Assembly (NCBI RefSeq): GCF_009730915.1
Contig: NC_052487.1
Span: forward strand, 3,373,928 to 3,437,927
Direction of reading: 5' to 3'
Source of the DNA: Dioscorea cayenensis subsp. rotundata
Lineage: Eukaryota > Streptophyta > Magnoliopsida > Dioscoreales > Dioscoreaceae
Length of the DNA: 64,000 bases
The position numbers and the translations under genes are program-made. Position 1 is the first letter of the stretch. The number at the start of each line of letters is the position of its first letter. This document shows positions 61,176 to 64,000 of this stretch, one piece after another. The notes beneath the pieces were generated by a model that saw nothing but the letters and a program-made list of their open reading frames with translations, was not told where the DNA came from and searched no databases.

Positions 61176-63781
61176 ATGATCCAGCTGCTTTTCACGCTGC
61201 TCGCGTCGGAGGTGGCGGTGGTGTTCTTGCTGCTATTCAAGACGCCGTTCCGGAAGCTCGCTGTGTTGGGTCTTGATCGAGTGAAGCGTGGCCGTGGACC
61301 AGTTATGGCCAAGACCGTCGCTGGTACCATCTTCATCGTATTGGGTTCTAGTGTCTATAGTATGTCGAAGATCCGGGAGCGATCGTCGGAGATCGGATCT
61401 CTTACGCCTACCGATCAGGTCCTCATGAGCCGCCACCTCCTTGAAGCTTCTCTTATGGGTACTTGATTTTGGTCTTTTGCCTTCGGATTTGTTCCATTTT
61501 CTAGTGAATTTATTGCTTTATGATCTGTTTTTCTGATTTTATTGCGTACCACTTGTGTTGTTGTTCGTTGGATTTTTATTCTTTGATGTCTTGGTTGTTA
61601 ATGACTACTATTTTGATTTTTGCGAAGAAAAATCGCCCACATTGATGCATCGTCTTAGTCATTGTATTTTGGTTGACTGTTTTTTTGCAAGTTTGCGACT
61701 TGGACAAAATGACTTTGAAAGGGGAAATAAGTATAAAACAAGCATTATGTTTGTGATCATTAGTTAATTGAATTTGGGAAGTGTTTGAATTTGTTGTAGT
61801 GTTTAGCCTCTCAAGAGAGTAAAATGGCCTTACATGGGTAAAATAGTATGAAGCATGCACTGGTTTTGTGATCATTAGTTGATACAATTGTGAAAGTTTT
61901 AAATTTGTCATGGTGTTTAGCCTTTTTATTGAGTTTCAGTGTTTCTAAAGCTGTTTTTAGAAGCTTATCTAAATCACTGTGAATATAGTTTAATATGGGA
62001 TCTTATTTTTTATTTATTTATTTATTTATTTATTTTTTGATAACTTGTATGACATTAGATTTATATAACCAATCGTTTTCCTTAGTGCATATGGATCAAT
62101 ATCTTGAGATTGTCCTATTATGATTTTAATATTTGTTATGGAGCTTTTGTAGTGCATCACTAATTCGCGTCTTTTTATATATAATTTTTTTTTTATGTAT
62201 GTGCAATGTGTAGTTTTAAAGAGCTGATTAAATTAGTGAGATTGATCTTTTGAAATGTTAGGCGAGGCTTCACCATACAAATGCATAAAAGTCTGCAAGA
62301 TATTAAACTTTAGTCTCTCTGCACCAATCCCTGGTTAATGTCCTGCTCAATGTACTCTACTTGCTTTTCCAGAAGCTTTCAATTCACAGTGGTGGCAAGT
62401 ATAGATTTGACCATATATATTTGTTTCCAATTTAGTGCCATCTTGTCCAGCGCATCTGCTTCCTTATTTTCCACCTATTGACAGGTACAACATTTAAATT
62501 ACCTCTATTTCCTATTTGCCTATAAATCCTTTCAGCTGCATATAACCTATTGAGGAGAAAATAGTTGAAAGAGAATGAAGCCATTTGAGGCAAATTTAGG
62601 AGATTTTAGGTAGTTTCCATTGGTTGGATTGAGATTTGAGTTACTGCTCAAATCTCCTTGTGATATAATATGGCTAGAAGTTCCTGGAAAAAGGTTATTG
62701 TTAGATCACCTGTTATTAATGTTTGATCTCTTTCAATTTCTCAAATGTTGTCTGGTTCCCAGAAGCTTAAATTCCAAATTGAATCAATGGTAATGGCCAA
62801 AATAGACATTGTTCAAATGAAAATCTAGTAATGAACCACAACGATGCCATAATAATATGAAATTTTAGTCTGGATTATCTCATGCACTGAACTTTCTGCT
62901 TGAAAAATGTGATTTTCTGTTAGAGAGAAATGTAGATGGTGACAGCCCAAGTGCCTAATCTGTATGCATCAATTGCTGTGGTGACTAGAAAGAAAACTTA
63001 CAGAAAATAATGCTATTGGGACTTGATTCATTTTCTTGTCTAGTGTTATTAAGGTTCACCTTGGAATTGTTCTTTTTCGTATTATTTTTCTTTCGCATAA
63101 ATAAGGTCTGGAAGTTGACGACGTAAGCTAGATGTTATCTAAGAAGTGGGTAGTGCTTGTTGATGGCCTATAAATCTATGCATAGATCCCTACGTTTCTT
63201 TTTGAAAGCTTGTGTTAGAATTTGATGTAATGTTAACATAACATATTTACAAATACCCAATTAGTCTCAGGTATATGAGACAAATTCTGTTCGATTGTTC
63301 ATTCTGTATGTCATTGTGCTACGTTGATCTGCAATGGAGTTAACCCTTGACTGTTATTATATCACGGCTTCACTCATGTTCATGCCAAATATTTACAGGA
63401 TACTCCCTATTTCTTGCACTTATAATCGACCGGTTGCATCATTATATCAGAGAGCTAAGGGGACTGCGAAAGAACGTAGAGGCTGTGACAAAACAGAATC
63501 GGGCATTAGAAGAAGCAAAAAACGGGAGTTCAGAGGAGAGCAAAGCAAAAGAAAAGCAACTCTCGGAATTGCACGAGAAAGTAAAACAACTGGAACTCGA
63601 CTCAGAATCAAGATTAAACGAGGCAAAGGCAGCAGAAGCAAATGCTTTTGCTTTGAAAAGGCAATCCGAAGATTTCCTTCTTGAGTACGACCGTATGCTG
63701 GAAGAAAATCAGAATCTTCGGAGCCAATTGGAATCAATCGACCGTCTTTTATCACATACTGATAGCAAGAAGAGCAGTTGA
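61176..63781 (+). CDS. BAP31-like endoplasmic reticulum membrane protein
   Basis: Plant member of the B-cell receptor-associated protein 31 family, an ER membrane protein of cargo sorting and quality control. Exons 61176-61458 and 63399-63781, with a 1.94-kb intron, give 221 residues (plant homologues are about 220). The N-terminal half has three membrane segments (about 3-22, 44-62, 95-113) with FKTPFRKL and LMSRHLLEASLMG after the second. From about residue 117 to 205 a long charged coiled coil follows (VTKQNRALEEAK, ELHEKVKQLELDSESRL, DFLLEYDRMLEENQNL). The last four residues are KKSS, a KKXX-type ER retrieval signal. The frame is also open upstream of this ATG, but a TATA box lies there and family members start at MIQLLF. 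Confidence 0.95.
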
Positions 63782-64000
63782 CTGCATTCTTGCCTCTTCT
63801 CGATCCGTAATGAGTTATAATGCATTCGACCTTGCTATTCTTCTAATGCAATTAGTTGTGCCTTTGTAGATGTATTGATAAGTGTGTTTTAAGTGTGTGT
63901 TTTTTCTCTGGCAGAGTTTTAGTTTTGAACTGCTTGCTTTTAAATGTTTTATATACCTCACTGTAGATTCAGTGGATTATAAAATAAGATGTTTTCAGGA
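63782..64000 (+). other. 3' flank of the BAP31-like gene
   Basis: Presumed 3' untranslated region; T-rich, with no clear end before the window closes. Confidence 0.5.

Overview
This is a 64 kb window of nuclear DNA from a flowering plant. Genes are split by short introns, introns and spacers are strongly AT-rich, and about half of the spacer space is recognisable transposon debris (MITEs, SINEs, hAT-type elements, a Ty1/copia element and a LINE). The kinase-phosphatase protein and the SWEET2-type transporter read closer to the rice versions than to the Arabidopsis ones, so a monocot is likely. A non-grass, AT-rich monocot such as a yam-like plant is only a guess.

Layout. 1-880 (-): 5' part of a receptor-like kinase of the At1g78530 type. 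2749-7233 (+): complete ten-exon gene for a protein kinase fused to a PP2C-like phosphatase (658 aa). 9528-10975 (-): two-exon S-type anion channel of the SLAH1/SLAH4 type. 11-25 kb is gene-poor and holds a 1000-N scaffold gap at 15420-16419 whose two sides carry the same ~2.3 kb, probably a scaffolding artefact. 25803-27621 (-): six-exon SWEET2-type sugar transporter with a tandem repeat in intron 1. 28-40 kb is a transposon-rich spacer. 40134-41080 (-): three-exon Glu/Val-rich protein of unknown role with a conserved-looking Trp-Asn-Cys-Cys-Gly tail. 41-49 kb holds MITEs, a duplicated copy of the BAP31-like promoter region, and an ALY/REF (THO4) pseudogene. 49077-54261 (+): a young Tnt1/Tork-like copia element with both LTRs and a CCAAA target duplication. 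54.9-58.7 kb: a LINE interrupted by a 1.35 kb TIR element. 59.2-59.7 kb (-): a small unidentified gene or remnant. 61176-63781 (+): two-exon BAP31-like ER membrane protein.

The host genes do not form a pathway. They are ordinary single plant genes: signalling kinase, kinase/phosphatase, anion channel, sugar transporter, ER chaperone. Several transposon insertions can be read to the base because a paralogous or reading-frame-defined empty site is present in the same window. I see no CRISPR, tRNA, rRNA or convincing previously undescribed system. The most unusual items are the SWEET2 intron repeat that copies its own splice acceptor and the start of exon 2, the displaced copy of the BAP31 promoter in front of an ALY fragment, and the MITE sitting exactly inside a LINE reverse-transcriptase frame. 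All exon borders were placed by hand from GT/AG sites and recalled family sequences, without transcript data.
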